38,798 nt of DNA from NCBI GenBank assembly GCA_964389475.1, contig CAYMFD010000026.1, positions 1-38,798 of the forward strand. Reading direction: 5' to 3'. The notes beneath the pieces are model-generated. The model was not told the DNA's origin. It saw only the letters and a program-made list of their open reading frames with translations, and made no database searches. This stretch comes from CAYMFD01 sp964389475. Lineage in GTDB: Bacteria; Bacteroidota; Bacteroidia; Chitinophagales; Saprospiraceae. The translations under genes were made by a program, and so were the position numbers. This document shows, piece after piece, positions 16,311 through 24,791 of this stretch (positions within the stretch are counted from its first letter, which is position 1; each line of letters opens with the position of its first letter).

Positions 16311-16628
16311 ATGGCAGAGCAACCTAATAAAAAGCAAGGCAAACAAGTCAATATCGAATTGCCTGAGGATCTAGCAGAAGGTGTATACAGTAACCTAGCA
16401 GTTATTTCTCACAGTCAGTCGGAGTTCATCGTAGACTTTATACGCCTAATGCCTAATGTGCCCAAGGCCAAAGTAAAGTCACGGGTCATACTCACTCCAC
16501 AGCATGCTAAGCGTCTGATGAAGGCTCTTAACGACAACCTCACCAAGTATGAGGCACAACATGGTAAGATAGGCGAGGCGGAGCAGATGCCTTTTCCTAT
16601 GAACTTTACGCCGACCGCCCAAGCGTAA
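16311..16628 (+). CDS. DUF3467 family protein
   Basis: The 105-aa cytosolic protein matches DUF3467: IELPEDLAEGVYSNLAVISHS, then SEFIVDFIRLMPNVPKAKVKSRVILTPQHAKRLMKAL and a polar tail. The family is small and conserved in Bacteroidota and other phyla, and its function is unknown to me. A TACTTTTA sequence, one mismatch from the -7 consensus, lies about 30 nt upstream, so it may have its own promoter. The next gene starts 3 nt after its stop. Confidence 0.9.
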   Translation: MAEQPNKKQGKQVNIELPEDLAEGVYSNLAVISHSQSEFIVDFIRLMPNVPKAKVKSRVILTPQHAKRLMKALNDNLTKYEAQHGKIGEAEQMPFPMNFTPTAQA

Positions 16629-16631
16629 GAC

Positions 16632-17375
16632 ATGATACTACGTGCCCCATACGGTGATGAGGCGTTGGACTTTGATATGGCAGAGGGCCATGTCGTAAGT
16701 ATCGCCTTGTCGTTTGACGAGTTGGGGCCTAACTGCTTCTATGCACCACTACCTACTGCTAGGCCTGTCATCGCTGGTGACTTCGTAGGGGATACCCTGC
16801 AGGGCGGCGCTGTCAACTTTAAGACCATCACCATCAATCCGCATGGCAATGGCACTCATACCGAGTGTGTCGGACATATCGCCACTGAGCAGATATACAT
16901 CCGTGATGTACTGCGTACTTCCATCCACTTATGCCAGGTCATGACGGTATGGCCTACGCGAGCCGGTGACGATCGTATCATCACGATTGATAGCCTTACA
17001 GATGTAGACCCTGAGTGTAAAGCACTCCTCATCCGCACCATGCCCAATGATGATGGCAAGCGCCATAGACAGTACTCTGGTAGCAATCCACCTTACTTCG
17101 ATGCCAAAGCCCTGACTCACTTGCGAGACGTAGGCGTACAACACTTGCTGACGGATCTACCATCGGTCGATAGAGAAGAGGATGGTGGAAAACTCGCCGG
17201 GCACAAGGCTTGGTGGGATTATCCCGCACAAGTAGACAGACAACGAACGATCACCGAACTCGTCTACGTACCATCGACACTAGGTGATGGTGTATACATG
17301 ATAGATATACAGATCGCTGACCTAGCCCTTGATGCTAGCCCTAGTCGTATTATGTTATACCATCCTCTAGGGTAG
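16632..17375 (+). CDS. Cyclase family protein (kynurenine formamidase-like metal hydrolase)
   Basis: The 247-aa protein belongs to the cyclase family (PF04199), which includes bacterial kynurenine formamidase. The metal-binding motif HGNGTHTECVGH is present (about residues 77-88; consensus HxGTHxDxPxH, with Glu for Asp here). A later block HLRDVGVQHLLTDLPSVDREEDGG and a downstream HKAWWDY also fit. A mature cytosolic enzyme with no signal peptide is expected. Substrate unknown: no tryptophan-degradation gene lies nearby. It sits 3 nt downstream of the DUF3467 gene and is followed by the convergent aroQ. Confidence 0.88.
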   Translation: MILRAPYGDEALDFDMAEGHVVSIALSFDELGPNCFYAPLPTARPVIAGDFVGDTLQGGAVNFKTITINPHGNGTHTECVGHIATEQIYIRDVLRTSIHLCQVMTVWPTRAGDDRIITIDSLTDVDPECKALLIRTMPNDDGKRHRQYSGSNPPYFDAKALTHLRDVGVQHLLTDLPSVDREEDGGKLAGHKAWWDYPAQVDRQRTITELVYVPSTLGDGVYMIDIQIADLALDASPSRIMLYHPLG

Positions 17376-17403
17376 TGTCTGTCATCAACGGCAGGACATG
17401 ATT

Positions 17404-17865
17404 TTAGCTAATGTCATACATATGATAACCAAGTAACCACTCGATAGCTTCGGCATATCCGGCTAGGCCCTTACCGACTATCTGGTGGTCGACGTGGGCC
17501 TTGAGGTAATTGACCTTTCTGTAGTCTTCACGATTATAAACATCACTGATGTGCACCTCAACTACTGGCGTGCTGATGGCAGCCAAAGTATCACCTATAG
17601 CAATGCTGGTATGTGTATAGGCCGCTGCATTGAGGATGATGCCGTCTAGTAGAAAACCATCACGACGAAAACCATAGTGCTGTAGCTGATCGATGATATC
17701 TCCCTCATGATTACTCTGGTAGTAGGCAATGATAACCTTGTGAAAATGAGCCTTTAAGTCTTCGTAGAAAGACTCAAATGTGCGGTCTCCATAAATCTCA
17801 GGCTGCCTACGACCGAGTAGGTTGAGATTAGGACCATTGATGATAAGAAAGTGTGGTTTAGGCAT
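17404..17865 (-). CDS. aroQ: Type II 3-dehydroquinate dehydratase
   Basis: The 153-aa enzyme converts 3-dehydroquinate to 3-dehydroshikimate in the shikimate pathway. The N-terminal NGPNLNLLGRRQPEIYG block carries Arg19 and the catalytic Tyr25. Asn79 lies in ILNAAAYTHTS and His105 in VEVHISD. The length is typical of type II enzymes, which form dodecamers. The start is ATG 17865. It is a single gene, with a 71-bp space to the cyclophilin gene behind it. The preceding pathway step, aroB, is encoded at 35962-36999 in this window but not in the same operon. Confidence 0.95.
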   Translation of the reverse strand: MPKPHFLIINGPNLNLLGRRQPEIYGDRTFESFYEDLKAHFHKVIIAYYQSNHEGDIIDQLQHYGFRRDGFLLDGIILNAAAYTHTSIAIGDTLAAISTPVVEVHISDVYNREDYRKVNYLKAHVDHQIVGKGLAGYAEAIEWLLGYHMYDIS

Positions 17866-17936
17866 ACATCAAAAGAATAGCTACAACCGTAAAGATAGCC
17901 GCTTCTGTATCTATACGAGACATTGCCCTGTGTCGT

Positions 17937-18440
17937 CTAGTCGTTGATGACTATCGCTGTGATACTATCGCCCTGCTCTATGCTATCGACTACCTGCTGG
18001 TCATCTGCACCCACCACCTTGCCGAATACACTGTGCTTACCGTCTAGCCAAGCCGTCTCGATATGAGTGATGAAAAACTGGCTACCATTGGTAGCAGGAC
18101 CACTATTGGCCATAGATAGTACACCTGGACCGTCGTGTCGCAATGCTGCGTCAAACTCATCAGGGAAGCGATAGCCTGGACCACCAGCACCCGTACCGTC
18201 TGGGCAACCACCCTGAATCATAAAGTCTGGTATAACACGGTGCCACTTGAGACCGTCATAGTATCCTGCCTTGGCTAGGATACTGAAGTTAGCCACTGTC
18301 ACTGGCGCCTTGGTACCATAGAGTACGACATGGATATCACCCTTGCTTGTGGTGATTGTTGCCGTTATATCCTCTGCATATGACGCTGTCTTGAGCTGCT
18401 CGATTACAGCCTCTGGAGAGATCTTGTCTTGTGCTGACAT
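17937..18440 (-). CDS. Cyclophilin-type peptidyl-prolyl cis-trans isomerase
   Basis: The 167-aa protein is a cytosolic single-domain cyclophilin without a signal peptide. Residues about 25-165 contain GDIHVVLYGTKAPVTVANF, the catalytic-type WHRVIPDFMIQGGCP with the conserved Arg, NSGPATNGSQFFITH and LDGKHSVFGKVV. It catalyses isomerisation of X-Pro bonds during folding. The motif that binds cyclosporin (Trp) is Leu/Ala-like here. It begins 3 nt after the hemD stop, so it is the last gene of the run that includes DUF4271 and hemD. Confidence 0.95.
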   Translation of the reverse strand: MSAQDKISPEAVIEQLKTASYAEDITATITTSKGDIHVVLYGTKAPVTVANFSILAKAGYYDGLKWHRVIPDFMIQGGCPDGTGAGGPGYRFPDEFDAALRHDGPGVLSMANSGPATNGSQFFITHIETAWLDGKHSVFGKVVGADDQQVVDSIEQGDSITAIVIND

Positions 18441-18443
18441 GTA

Positions 18444-19256
18444 CTATATATTGCTTTGCTTAAGGTAGGCCTCAAGAGCCATACTCATCGATGGCGTCTC
18501 TGGTGAGGGTACCACGATATTGGCATGTAGGCCTTGCTCTACTACAGCCGCTAGCGTGCTCTTACCGAATACGGCGATCCTAGTATCATTTTGCTGAAAC
18601 GTAGGAAAGTTCTCGTATAGTGAAGTGATACCGAGTGGGCTAAAAAAAACTAAGACATCATAGGTGACGTCACTAAGGTCTGAGAGGTCTGATGCTACTG
18701 TCCGATACATCATAGCATCGGTGAAGTCGATCTTGTTTTTCTTGAGGTAATCTACCACTGCTGTTGCTCCTAGATTAGAGCAGGGCAGCAGAAATTTACC
18801 GACGTTACGATGTTTGTTAAAGTAGTTGTGGAGGTCTTCAATCTTACGCTTTCCTACGAATACCTTACGCTTTCTGTAGACGATAAATTTCTGTAGATAG
18901 TTGGCGATGGTCTCCGTGAGGCAGAAGTACTTCGTCTCCATAGACATCTCTATACGCATCTGCTCGCAGAGTCTAAAAAAATGCTCTATTGCATTCTTAC
19001 TCGTAAAAATGATGCATGCGAAGTCATCTGGTCGTACACGATTCTTACGAAATTCCTTTTCTGTTACACCCTCTACATGGATAAACTGTCGCCAGTCTAT
19101 TTGCAAATTCCATTTCTTTTCGAGGTCGAAATAAGGCGATCTCTCGGGTTTCGGTTGAGAGATCAAGATCGTCTTAACGTTCTTGTATTGCTCTTCGTAA
19201 TTAGATGACTGGTTTGCGCTACCCGTAGACGCCATAGAGAAGATTTGGTTCGACAA
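18444..19256 (-). CDS. hemD: Uroporphyrinogen-III synthase
   Basis: The 270-aa protein has the two-lobed HemD pattern: KTILISQPKPERSPYFDLEKK at the start of domain 1, DFACIIFTSKNAIEHFF, KFLLPCSNLGATAVVDYLKK in domain 2, and the closing VLVFFSPLGITSLYE plus RIAVFGKSTLAAVVEQG blocks. It converts hydroxymethylbilane to uroporphyrinogen III for haem synthesis. The N-terminus is slightly extended; MSNQ at 19256 and MAST at 19235 are both possible starts. It lies between the DUF4271 gene (27 bp upstream) and the cyclophilin gene (3 bp downstream). Confidence 0.93.
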   Translation of the reverse strand: MSNQIFSMASTGSANQSSNYEEQYKNVKTILISQPKPERSPYFDLEKKWNLQIDWRQFIHVEGVTEKEFRKNRVRPDDFACIIFTSKNAIEHFFRLCEQMRIEMSMETKYFCLTETIANYLQKFIVYRKRKVFVGKRKIEDLHNYFNKHRNVGKFLLPCSNLGATAVVDYLKKNKIDFTDAMMYRTVASDLSDLSDVTYDVLVFFSPLGITSLYENFPTFQQNDTRIAVFGKSTLAAVVEQGLHANIVVPSPETPSMSMALEAYLKQSNI

Positions 19257-19283
19257 TCAAGCACCCCCGCCGCAGTAAATTGA

Positions 19284-20267
19284 CTAAAACTTAGAAATAA
19301 TTCTAAGGAGTATCAAGACAGGTGCGATTTCGGTGGTGCAAATGTACAACAAAAAATGAAAGGGATTGGTGCCCAAGTGTGGTAGGCTGATGGTCAACCC
19401 TCTAAGATAACGAAGCAGTAATGTGCTGATTATGAGTATAATACCTAGATACATCATAGGTGTAAAAAAGCTACTAGGACCGAAGGCCATCATCATATTA
19501 ACAGGTATCAGAGCGATGCCTACAGCGATATTATAAGTGATAATGGTAAAGCTGTATAGCTGCGCTTCTTTCTTGAGCGGTAGAAATATGCTAGCCGCCA
19601 TCAAGAACAAGTGCTTCAAAAGATATACCAACGATACGCCAGCCACTAGGTAGGCCCACAGCCTAAATCCGCTAGTCGTCTGCTCTCGGTTTATGAGCAG
19701 GAAGGCAAAGGCCGCAATGTTAGCGACAAAGACGAGGTACATCAACAGATATATCGGGTTGCGGCTAGAGTTGTGGTCTCGGTGGTTGAGTTTAAGGATG
19801 TTTTCATTGGTCAGTGACCGCCATAGGTTAGACAAAAAACCGCGCTGGGTATTAAGGACCAGACCTATGAATATCAGGCTAACGATCTCTATCAGAAACA
19901 CAAAGAGTATAGATCGAGAAGCCATACTGGGGCCTAGTGTCTCATGTCGCTGTACCACGCTACTGGTATCTGCTCGCTCTAGCGTCCTCCGTCTGATGGG
20001 TACATGGTCTACATTAAAAGGATTATCACCACTCATCAAGGCCTCGTAGATAGAGGTCGCTGCCGTATCTGATGTAAGCAAAGGTGTACCGCTTGGTGAT
20101 ACCGCTGCTGCTACCTTAGTAGGTATAGTCGGCTCGACCACCAAAGTGTCAGCTTCTACCGGGACGATAGTACCTACACGATCAGGTATATCAAAGGGGT
20201 TGCCGCTCTGTGCTATACAGATAGATGCTAGGAGTGTAGCCGCCACGATATGCAGTAGTCTTGACAT
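19284..20267 (-). CDS. DUF4271 family integral membrane protein
   Basis: The 327-aa product has a signal sequence (MSRLLHIVAATLLASICIAQ), a Pro/Ser/Thr-rich periplasmic stretch of about 100 residues with two NPF motifs, and then about six transmembrane helices from residue about 125 to the end. This is the DUF4271 pattern of Bacteroidota. The function is unknown to me. The start MSRLLH at 20267 is chosen over an in-frame codon at 20285 because the signal peptide begins there. The gene follows recX by 26 nt and precedes hemD by 27 nt. Confidence 0.85.
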   Translation of the reverse strand: MSRLLHIVAATLLASICIAQSGNPFDIPDRVGTIVPVEADTLVVEPTIPTKVAAAVSPSGTPLLTSDTAATSIYEALMSGDNPFNVDHVPIRRRTLERADTSSVVQRHETLGPSMASRSILFVFLIEIVSLIFIGLVLNTQRGFLSNLWRSLTNENILKLNHRDHNSSRNPIYLLMYLVFVANIAAFAFLLINREQTTSGFRLWAYLVAGVSLVYLLKHLFLMAASIFLPLKKEAQLYSFTIITYNIAVGIALIPVNMMMAFGPSSFFTPMMYLGIILIISTLLLRYLRGLTISLPHLGTNPFHFLLYICTTEIAPVLILLRIISKF

Positions 20268-20293
20268 GTCTCCCACCAGTTGCAATAATGGTG

Positions 20294-20791
20294 CTAATTA
20301 TCATTTGCAGCCAGGTCATCCATGCCGTTTTTAATCTCGGCATAGGTGTATCCCTTTCTCTGCAGTGATTGTATGACCTTTTGCTTGACTCGATAATCTG
20401 TGCTATCGGGTGACCACTTCTTACCGAGCTCCTTGATCAAGTTATCGTAGTATATCTCATCATCGATGGCAGCTAGACCTTTTTTGATGCAGTACTCTGA
20501 GATATATCGTCGCTTGAGCTCTTGTTTGATCTTAACCCTGCCCCAGCGCTTGATCTTACTCTTACCGACTGCAAACGAGACTGCGAATCGCTCCTCGTCT
20601 AGGAAACTATCCGTAATGAGGCTGCTTATGATATCCTCTAGATCATCACCGTATACCTGGTGCTCTATCAGTCTGGTCCGGACCTCGTTATGACATCGAT
20701 CTTGATAGACGCAGTATCGCTCCATCATAGCGAGAGCCTCCTCTTTGTTGAGTCGTCTACGCTTACCTGGCTTGATATCCTCATCACTCAT
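20294..20791 (-). CDS. recX: Regulatory protein RecX
   Basis: The 165-aa protein shows the three-helix RecX repeats: a first AMMERYCVYQDRCHNEVRTRL block, a second with DLEDIISSLITDSFLDEERFAVSFAVGKSKIKRWGRVKIKQELK, and a C-terminal block ending QSLQRKGYTYAEIKNGM. RecX modulates RecA filament assembly. The start ATG 20791 overlaps the stop of the potassium channel gene by 8 nt, which suggests translational coupling. A start at 20809 is possible but would lie deeper inside the channel gene. recA is not in the window. Confidence 0.9.
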   Translation of the reverse strand: MSDEDIKPGKRRRLNKEEALAMMERYCVYQDRCHNEVRTRLIEHQVYGDDLEDIISSLITDSFLDEERFAVSFAVGKSKIKRWGRVKIKQELKRRYISEYCIKKGLAAIDDEIYYDNLIKELGKKWSPDSTDYRVKQKVIQSLQRKGYTYAEIKNGMDDLAANDN

Positions 20792-21743
20792 TATTGAGCC
20801 GTATATCATTGATACGATCTAGATGGAGTATGGTCTTCTCCGTGGTAGTCTCGTACATGGGTATAAATATCGCATCAGCAATCAACTGGCTACAATCGTA
20901 GGAGGCGCTAGCGTGTATTTCTTTGCCATAGCTTTCGTCATAGCCTTTGACTAGAACTAGGACTTCAGCATTCTTTTGCTTGATCGCCTCTGCGTCTTTC
21001 TCATAAAGAGGACTACTCTCTGTGATCTTATGCACAATCGTCCAGTTGAGTGGAAATAAGAATATACTATCCAGCTCTAGTTGCAAACGATGAAACTTGC
21101 GCCGCACCTTACCCTCAGCATCATACTCTAGCCAGCTCAGAATGACTCTAGCCTCGAGGCCTACCACCTTGGTATCCTTGAGGTGTACCAGCCTAAACTG
21201 CAGTGACCGAGCACCCTTGTAAGGTGCCAAGAGCATGTGCTTACTAAATTCAATATGTGCCTCTGCCTTGCTAAAGCGTGCAAAAAACAACCCCGTCGCC
21301 AATGCAAAAGACAATAGCCCTACGAAAGAATCAAGACTAGCGACGAAACTCGTCATCAATCCACTAGGGCTCAGGTGACCATAGCCCACGGTCGTAAATG
21401 TCTGAATGCTGAAGAAAAAGGCATTGAGAAAATCCTTACCAGGGGATACACTCTCTATTCCCGTAATTTGCTCTACACCCATCCAGAAGAATATGAAGGC
21501 AAACACCGCATTAATCGCCAAATAGGCAACGATAATGACAAGGAAAAATTTAGGCCAAGACATATTGACGAGGTCAAGGTACATGCTCTTGACCGACTGA
21601 CCACGCCGCTCGATGTTAAAGTGACCATCCTCATTGATGAGCCTCGTAGTCGCCGCATCGAAAGCACTACCAAAACCTAACTCCTCGTCTTCGTCGTGAG
21701 GCAGGTCTCGCTTGATGATATTATTGATAAATCCGAGGTTCAT
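20784..21743 (-). CDS. Inward-rectifier (KirBac-type) potassium channel
   Basis: The 319-aa protein has a cytosolic N-terminus with the slide helix region, TM1 at about residues 66-88, a pore helix and selectivity filter FSIQTFTTVGYGHLSP (TVGYG at 118-122), TM2 at about 128-152, and a C-terminal beta-rich cytoplasmic domain (RSLQFRLVHLKDTKVVGLEARV and following) typical of Kir channels. It should conduct potassium across the inner membrane. The start is ATG 21743, 4 nt after a TATCTTTG promoter box; the in-frame codon at 21767 lies upstream of that box. The stop overlaps recX. Confidence 0.95.
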   Translation of the reverse strand: MNLGFINNIIKRDLPHDEDEELGFGSAFDAATTRLINEDGHFNIERRGQSVKSMYLDLVNMSWPKFFLVIIVAYLAINAVFAFIFFWMGVEQITGIESVSPGKDFLNAFFFSIQTFTTVGYGHLSPSGLMTSFVASLDSFVGLLSFALATGLFFARFSKAEAHIEFSKHMLLAPYKGARSLQFRLVHLKDTKVVGLEARVILSWLEYDAEGKVRRKFHRLQLELDSIFLFPLNWTIVHKITESSPLYEKDAEAIKQKNAEVLVLVKGYDESYGKEIHASASYDCSQLIADAIFIPMYETTTEKTILHLDRINDIRLNNE

Positions 21744-21747
21744 ACCG

Positions 21748-21755
21748 CAAAGATA
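21748..21755 (-). promoter_or_regulatory. Bacteroidota -7 box (TATCTTTG), leaderless type
   Basis: An exact TAnnTTTG match ending 4 nt before the ATG of the Kir channel gene, the same spacing as in front of the PagL-type gene. It likely drives the channel-recX-DUF4271-hemD-cyclophilin run. Confidence 0.6.
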
Positions 21756-21838
21756 AGCGATAAGCACTCAGGAGATTACTCAACGACTGCCACCACTAGG
21801 TCTTCACGCCACATGCTAAGCCTTGCAACTCACTTACA

Positions 21839-22909
21839 CTATGCTGTATCGCCTGCCTTCATCTTTTCGGCATTTTCGGCAACCTGTAAGGCCTCTATGA
21901 TGGGATCGATTGCACCCTCTATGATCTTGTCGAGGGAGTAGAGGGTGAGGTTGATACGGTGATCTGTCACCCTGTTTTGCGGGTAGTTGTAGGTACGGAT
22001 CTTATCTGAGCGATCACCAGAACCTACAAGTGACTTGCGCATAGACTTCTGCTCGCTGTAAGTCTTTTCGGCCTGTGCCTCCTTGACCTTTAGGTATAGA
22101 CGCTGTAGGGCGATCTCCCTGTTTTTGTGCTGAGACCGACTGTCTGTACTCTCCGCTGCAATACCCGTAGGCAGGTGGGTAAATCGTACACCGGACTCCG
22201 TCTTATTGACGTGCTGTCCACCTGCACCACTGGCGCGGAATGTATCTGTACGCAACTCGTCCTTGCGGATATCGATATCTTCTTCTTCGAACTTAGGCAG
22301 GACCACCACTGTTGCCGCTGACGTATGTACACGACCCTGTGCCTCCGTCTTGGGTACTCGCTGTACACGGTGTGCCCCGGACTCAAACTTGAGCTTGCCG
22401 TAGACGTCCGTACCATAGACCTCTATTACGATCTTGTTGTAACCGCCTACACTGCCCTCATTGATATCGATAACCTCTGTCTTCCAGCCTTGCGTCTCCC
22501 AGTACTTGCTATACATACGGTAGAGGTCTCCAGCGAATATACTGGCCTCATCACCACCGGCACCCGACCGTATCTCAAAGACGACATCCTTTTCATCCTC
22601 TGGGTCTTTGGGTATGAGTAGGACCTTTATTTCCTCCTCCAGCTCTTCTTGTTTGGGCTTGAGCTCCTCCAGCTCCATGCGGGCCATCTCCTTCATCTCA
22701 GGATCAGAATCCGCAAGCATTTCATTGGCTGTATCGATATTACCCAGCAGGGTCTTGTATTGGTGGTAGATGCTCACGACTTCTTTGAGGCCACTGTACT
22801 CCTTGTTGATTTTGGTAAACCGCTTCATGTCCTTGACCGTTTCAGGGTCAGATAATCTTTCCTCTAGGTAGTGGTACCGCTCGTATATAGCTTCTAGTTT
22901 GTCTAGCAT
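21839..22909 (-). CDS. prfA: Peptide chain release factor 1
   Basis: The 356-aa protein terminates translation at UAA and UAG. The GGQ motif is at about residues 230-232 (RASGAGGQHVNKTESG), close to position 233 in E. coli. The anticodon-like PxT motif is present as PKT in HRVQRVPKTEAQGRVHTS, which marks RF1 and not RF2 (SPF). The N-terminal helical hairpin and domain 3 (QHKNREIALQRL) are complete. The start MLDKLEAIYERY at 22909 is chosen: a promoter box lies 20 nt upstream, and the longer frame to 22951 would start inside the promoter. Confidence 0.97.
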   Translation of the reverse strand: MLDKLEAIYERYHYLEERLSDPETVKDMKRFTKINKEYSGLKEVVSIYHQYKTLLGNIDTANEMLADSDPEMKEMARMELEELKPKQEELEEEIKVLLIPKDPEDEKDVVFEIRSGAGGDEASIFAGDLYRMYSKYWETQGWKTEVIDINEGSVGGYNKIVIEVYGTDVYGKLKFESGAHRVQRVPKTEAQGRVHTSAATVVVLPKFEEEDIDIRKDELRTDTFRASGAGGQHVNKTESGVRFTHLPTGIAAESTDSRSQHKNREIALQRLYLKVKEAQAEKTYSEQKSMRKSLVGSGDRSDKIRTYNYPQNRVTDHRINLTLYSLDKIIEGAIDPIIEALQVAENAEKMKAGDTA

Positions 22910-22929
22910 CGTATCGTATAATGTGGGTG

Positions 22930-22957
22930 CAAAAGTACGGACTGGATACAAAGTGCA
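22930..22957 (-). promoter_or_regulatory. prfA promoter: TTG -33 and TACTTTTG -7 boxes
   Basis: The TACTTTTG box (22930-22937) lies 20 nt upstream of the prfA ATG. A TTG (22955-22957) stands 17 nt further upstream, which fits the Bacteroidota TTG-N17-23-TAnnTTTG architecture. This is the most complete promoter seen in the window. Confidence 0.65.
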
Positions 22958-23026
22958 AGGCAGTATCTTGAGAAGTCACCACAAGCAGCCACCACATGCG
23001 GTAAAAATCGCATCTTTATAAGTAGT

Positions 23027-24109
23027 ATGAAACAACAGCACCTACACCTGATCTTGATATGTCTATGGTTAGTAGCCTCAGGGTGTAACCAAGAAACGCA
23101 GCGACAGTGGGAGGCTAAGCCGACAGCGCTGGGCAAACTCAACGAGATCGTCCTTATTACTGGTGACGACCTGGCCGAGTCGGCCATCCGAGATACATTC
23201 GACTATTATTTCGGCTCGTCGTACCCCATCATGCCTAGTCCAGAGCCTATGTTTGACATCAGGCACTATACCGTCAAGGAGTTAAGGTACGAGCCTTTAC
23301 GTCAGCAATTGCGGACCTATGTCATACTTGCTGACATCAGCGATGCGGACAGTGACGCTACCAAGATGCTGATCCAGGACCTCGGTAAGGAGCGATTGCG
23401 AGATGCTCAAGCGGGTCAGCTCACCAGCAGCGTAGGCAAGGACAAGTGGGCTCGTAATCAGCTACTCATATACTTATTCGCCGATGGTAGGGAGGCACTC
23501 GCTCGACTTATCGCAGAAAAATATAGCGCTGTCGCTAAGCGTATCAATCAGCACGATAAAGAACAACTAGCCGCGGGTATCTATGCCATCAAGAACATCA
23601 ACCCTGGACTATCCAACAGAATTGCGGAAGAGATCGGGGTAGAGATCGACGTACCGGGTGTTTATCAAGTAGCGCTAGACAAGCTAGACGAAAACTTGAT
23701 ATGGTTGAGGCATGATGGGAAGGAGCATATCAGCAATATAGTCGTCACTCGCCACAACTACACGGGGCCAGAGATGCTGACCAAAGAAGGCCTTACCAAG
23801 CTGCGAGACCTCCACGGTAAGAGTCACGTGCAGGGCGGCAGTCCTGGCTCTTACATGGTGACCAATACGACCAACCTGCCTATCTACCACGAGGTGACCT
23901 CTATAGACGACAACTACGCCGTGGAGATGCGCGGTATCTGGGAGATGACAGACGACTTCACAGGCGGTCCCTATATCACGATGGCCATCGTCAATGAGGC
24001 AGAGCAATCCCTACTATTGCTAGATGGTTTTGTGCTAGCCCCTAGTCGACCCAAGCGCAAGTATATACAAGAGCTAGAGTATATCTTCGAGCGAGCGAGG
24101 GTTAAGTAG
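23027..24109 (+). CDS. DUF4837 family lipoprotein
   Basis: The 360-aa protein has a lipoprotein signal with lipobox VASGC at about residues 16-20. The mature part matches the DUF4837 pattern: ALGKLNEIVLITGDDL near the start, then PQPEP/FD-like MPSPEPMFDIRHYT, and a C-terminal FTGGPYITMAIVNEAEQSLLLLDGFVLAPSRPKRKYIQELEYIFE block. The family is characteristic of Bacteroidota and has no known function. It is divergent from prfA and is followed by about 600 bp without an intact gene. Confidence 0.85.
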   Translation: MKQQHLHLILICLWLVASGCNQETQRQWEAKPTALGKLNEIVLITGDDLAESAIRDTFDYYFGSSYPIMPSPEPMFDIRHYTVKELRYEPLRQQLRTYVILADISDADSDATKMLIQDLGKERLRDAQAGQLTSSVGKDKWARNQLLIYLFADGREALARLIAEKYSAVAKRINQHDKEQLAAGIYAIKNINPGLSNRIAEEIGVEIDVPGVYQVALDKLDENLIWLRHDGKEHISNIVVTRHNYTGPEMLTKEGLTKLRDLHGKSHVQGGSPGSYMVTNTTNLPIYHEVTSIDDNYAVEMRGIWEMTDDFTGGPYITMAIVNEAEQSLLLLDGFVLAPSRPKRKYIQELEYIFERARVK

Positions 24110-24736
24110 AAGGGGTTTAGCTTATTGCCAACGTCTTATCAACCTAGCAATGCCAGGCCAACTAAAAACCGCCTGTCTCTTAGTCACCTAGTCATCAACG
24201 GACGATATAAAAAGGGGGCGATCATAAACTTGAAAGGTTACTAAGTTTCTACGTTTACAGAACTTGACACAAAAGATCTTGGTTTCGTACCAAAAGAAAT
24301 ATTGTGCAAAAAACAAGGCATGAAAGTCATAGAAATAAACCTACCAAAGAACATCGATTTAAGTGCCTTCGAAATTAAAATGAGCTTGGCTTCAAAACTC
24401 TATGAACAAGGAAGGCTTTCCTCTGGGTAGTGTGCAGAAATAGCGAGGATTTCTAATACCATTTCTGACTTAACTTTTCACACTCTAGCTTGGTATAATG
24501 CCGATACTTTTTACCGTCGTGGAGTCAAGGTTCGCAACGACGCATAGACAACGGAGTATTCCAAAGCTGTACTAGCCCCTCCTATACCGCCTCCAATGCC
24601 TTTCTAACACTACCTGTCTCAAGCAGTAGTGCCTGANNNNNNNNNNNNNNNNNNNNNNNNNNNNNNNNNNNNNNNNNNNNNNNNNNNNNNNNNNNNNNNN
24701 NNNNNNNNNNNNNNNNNNNNNNNNNNNNNNNNNNNN
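24110..24736. other. Intergenic region with an antitoxin relic and a false gap
   Basis: No intact gene is present. The region holds a UPF0175-like pseudogene (24320-24547), a duplicated murQ 3' end (24582-24636) and 100 N (24637-24736). It looks more AT-rich than the flanking genes. I saw nothing else recognisable at 24110-24319. Confidence 0.7.
24320..24547 (+). pseudogene. UPF0175-like antitoxin remnant with a nonsense codon
   Basis: From ATG 24320 the frame reads MKVIEINLPKNIDLSAFEIK and continues with MSLASKLYEQGRLSSG, then TAG at 24428-24430, then CAEIARIS. UPF0175 antitoxins have a very similar N-terminus and normally read ...GKLSLGQCAEIAGIS at this point, so TAG replaces a CAG Gln codon by a single change. 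After ARIS the frame runs to TAG at 24545-24547, but the residues no longer resemble the family (expected ELLGKYGVS). The gene is therefore broken at least twice. UPF0175 antitoxins usually pair with a DUF3368 PIN-domain toxin; no toxin remnant is visible between here and murQ. The match is from memory of the family. Confidence 0.65.
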
Positions 24737-24791
24737 CTATACCGCCTCCAATGCCTTTCTAACACTACCTGTCTCAAGCAGTAGTGCCTGA
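24582..24791. other. Artefactual gap with 55-bp duplicated flanks at the murQ 3' end
   Basis: The 55 bases 24582-24636 recur exactly at 24737-24791 on either side of 100 N. Both copies encode the last codons and stop of murQ. The overlap length is identical to that at the DUF5723 gap, indicating the assembler's k-mer length. The gap should be collapsed. Confidence 0.95.

Noticed and set aside
24110..24319. Toxin partner for the UPF0175 relic upstream of it
   Set aside because: No PIN-domain-like or other recognisable coding sequence is seen in any frame I could read.
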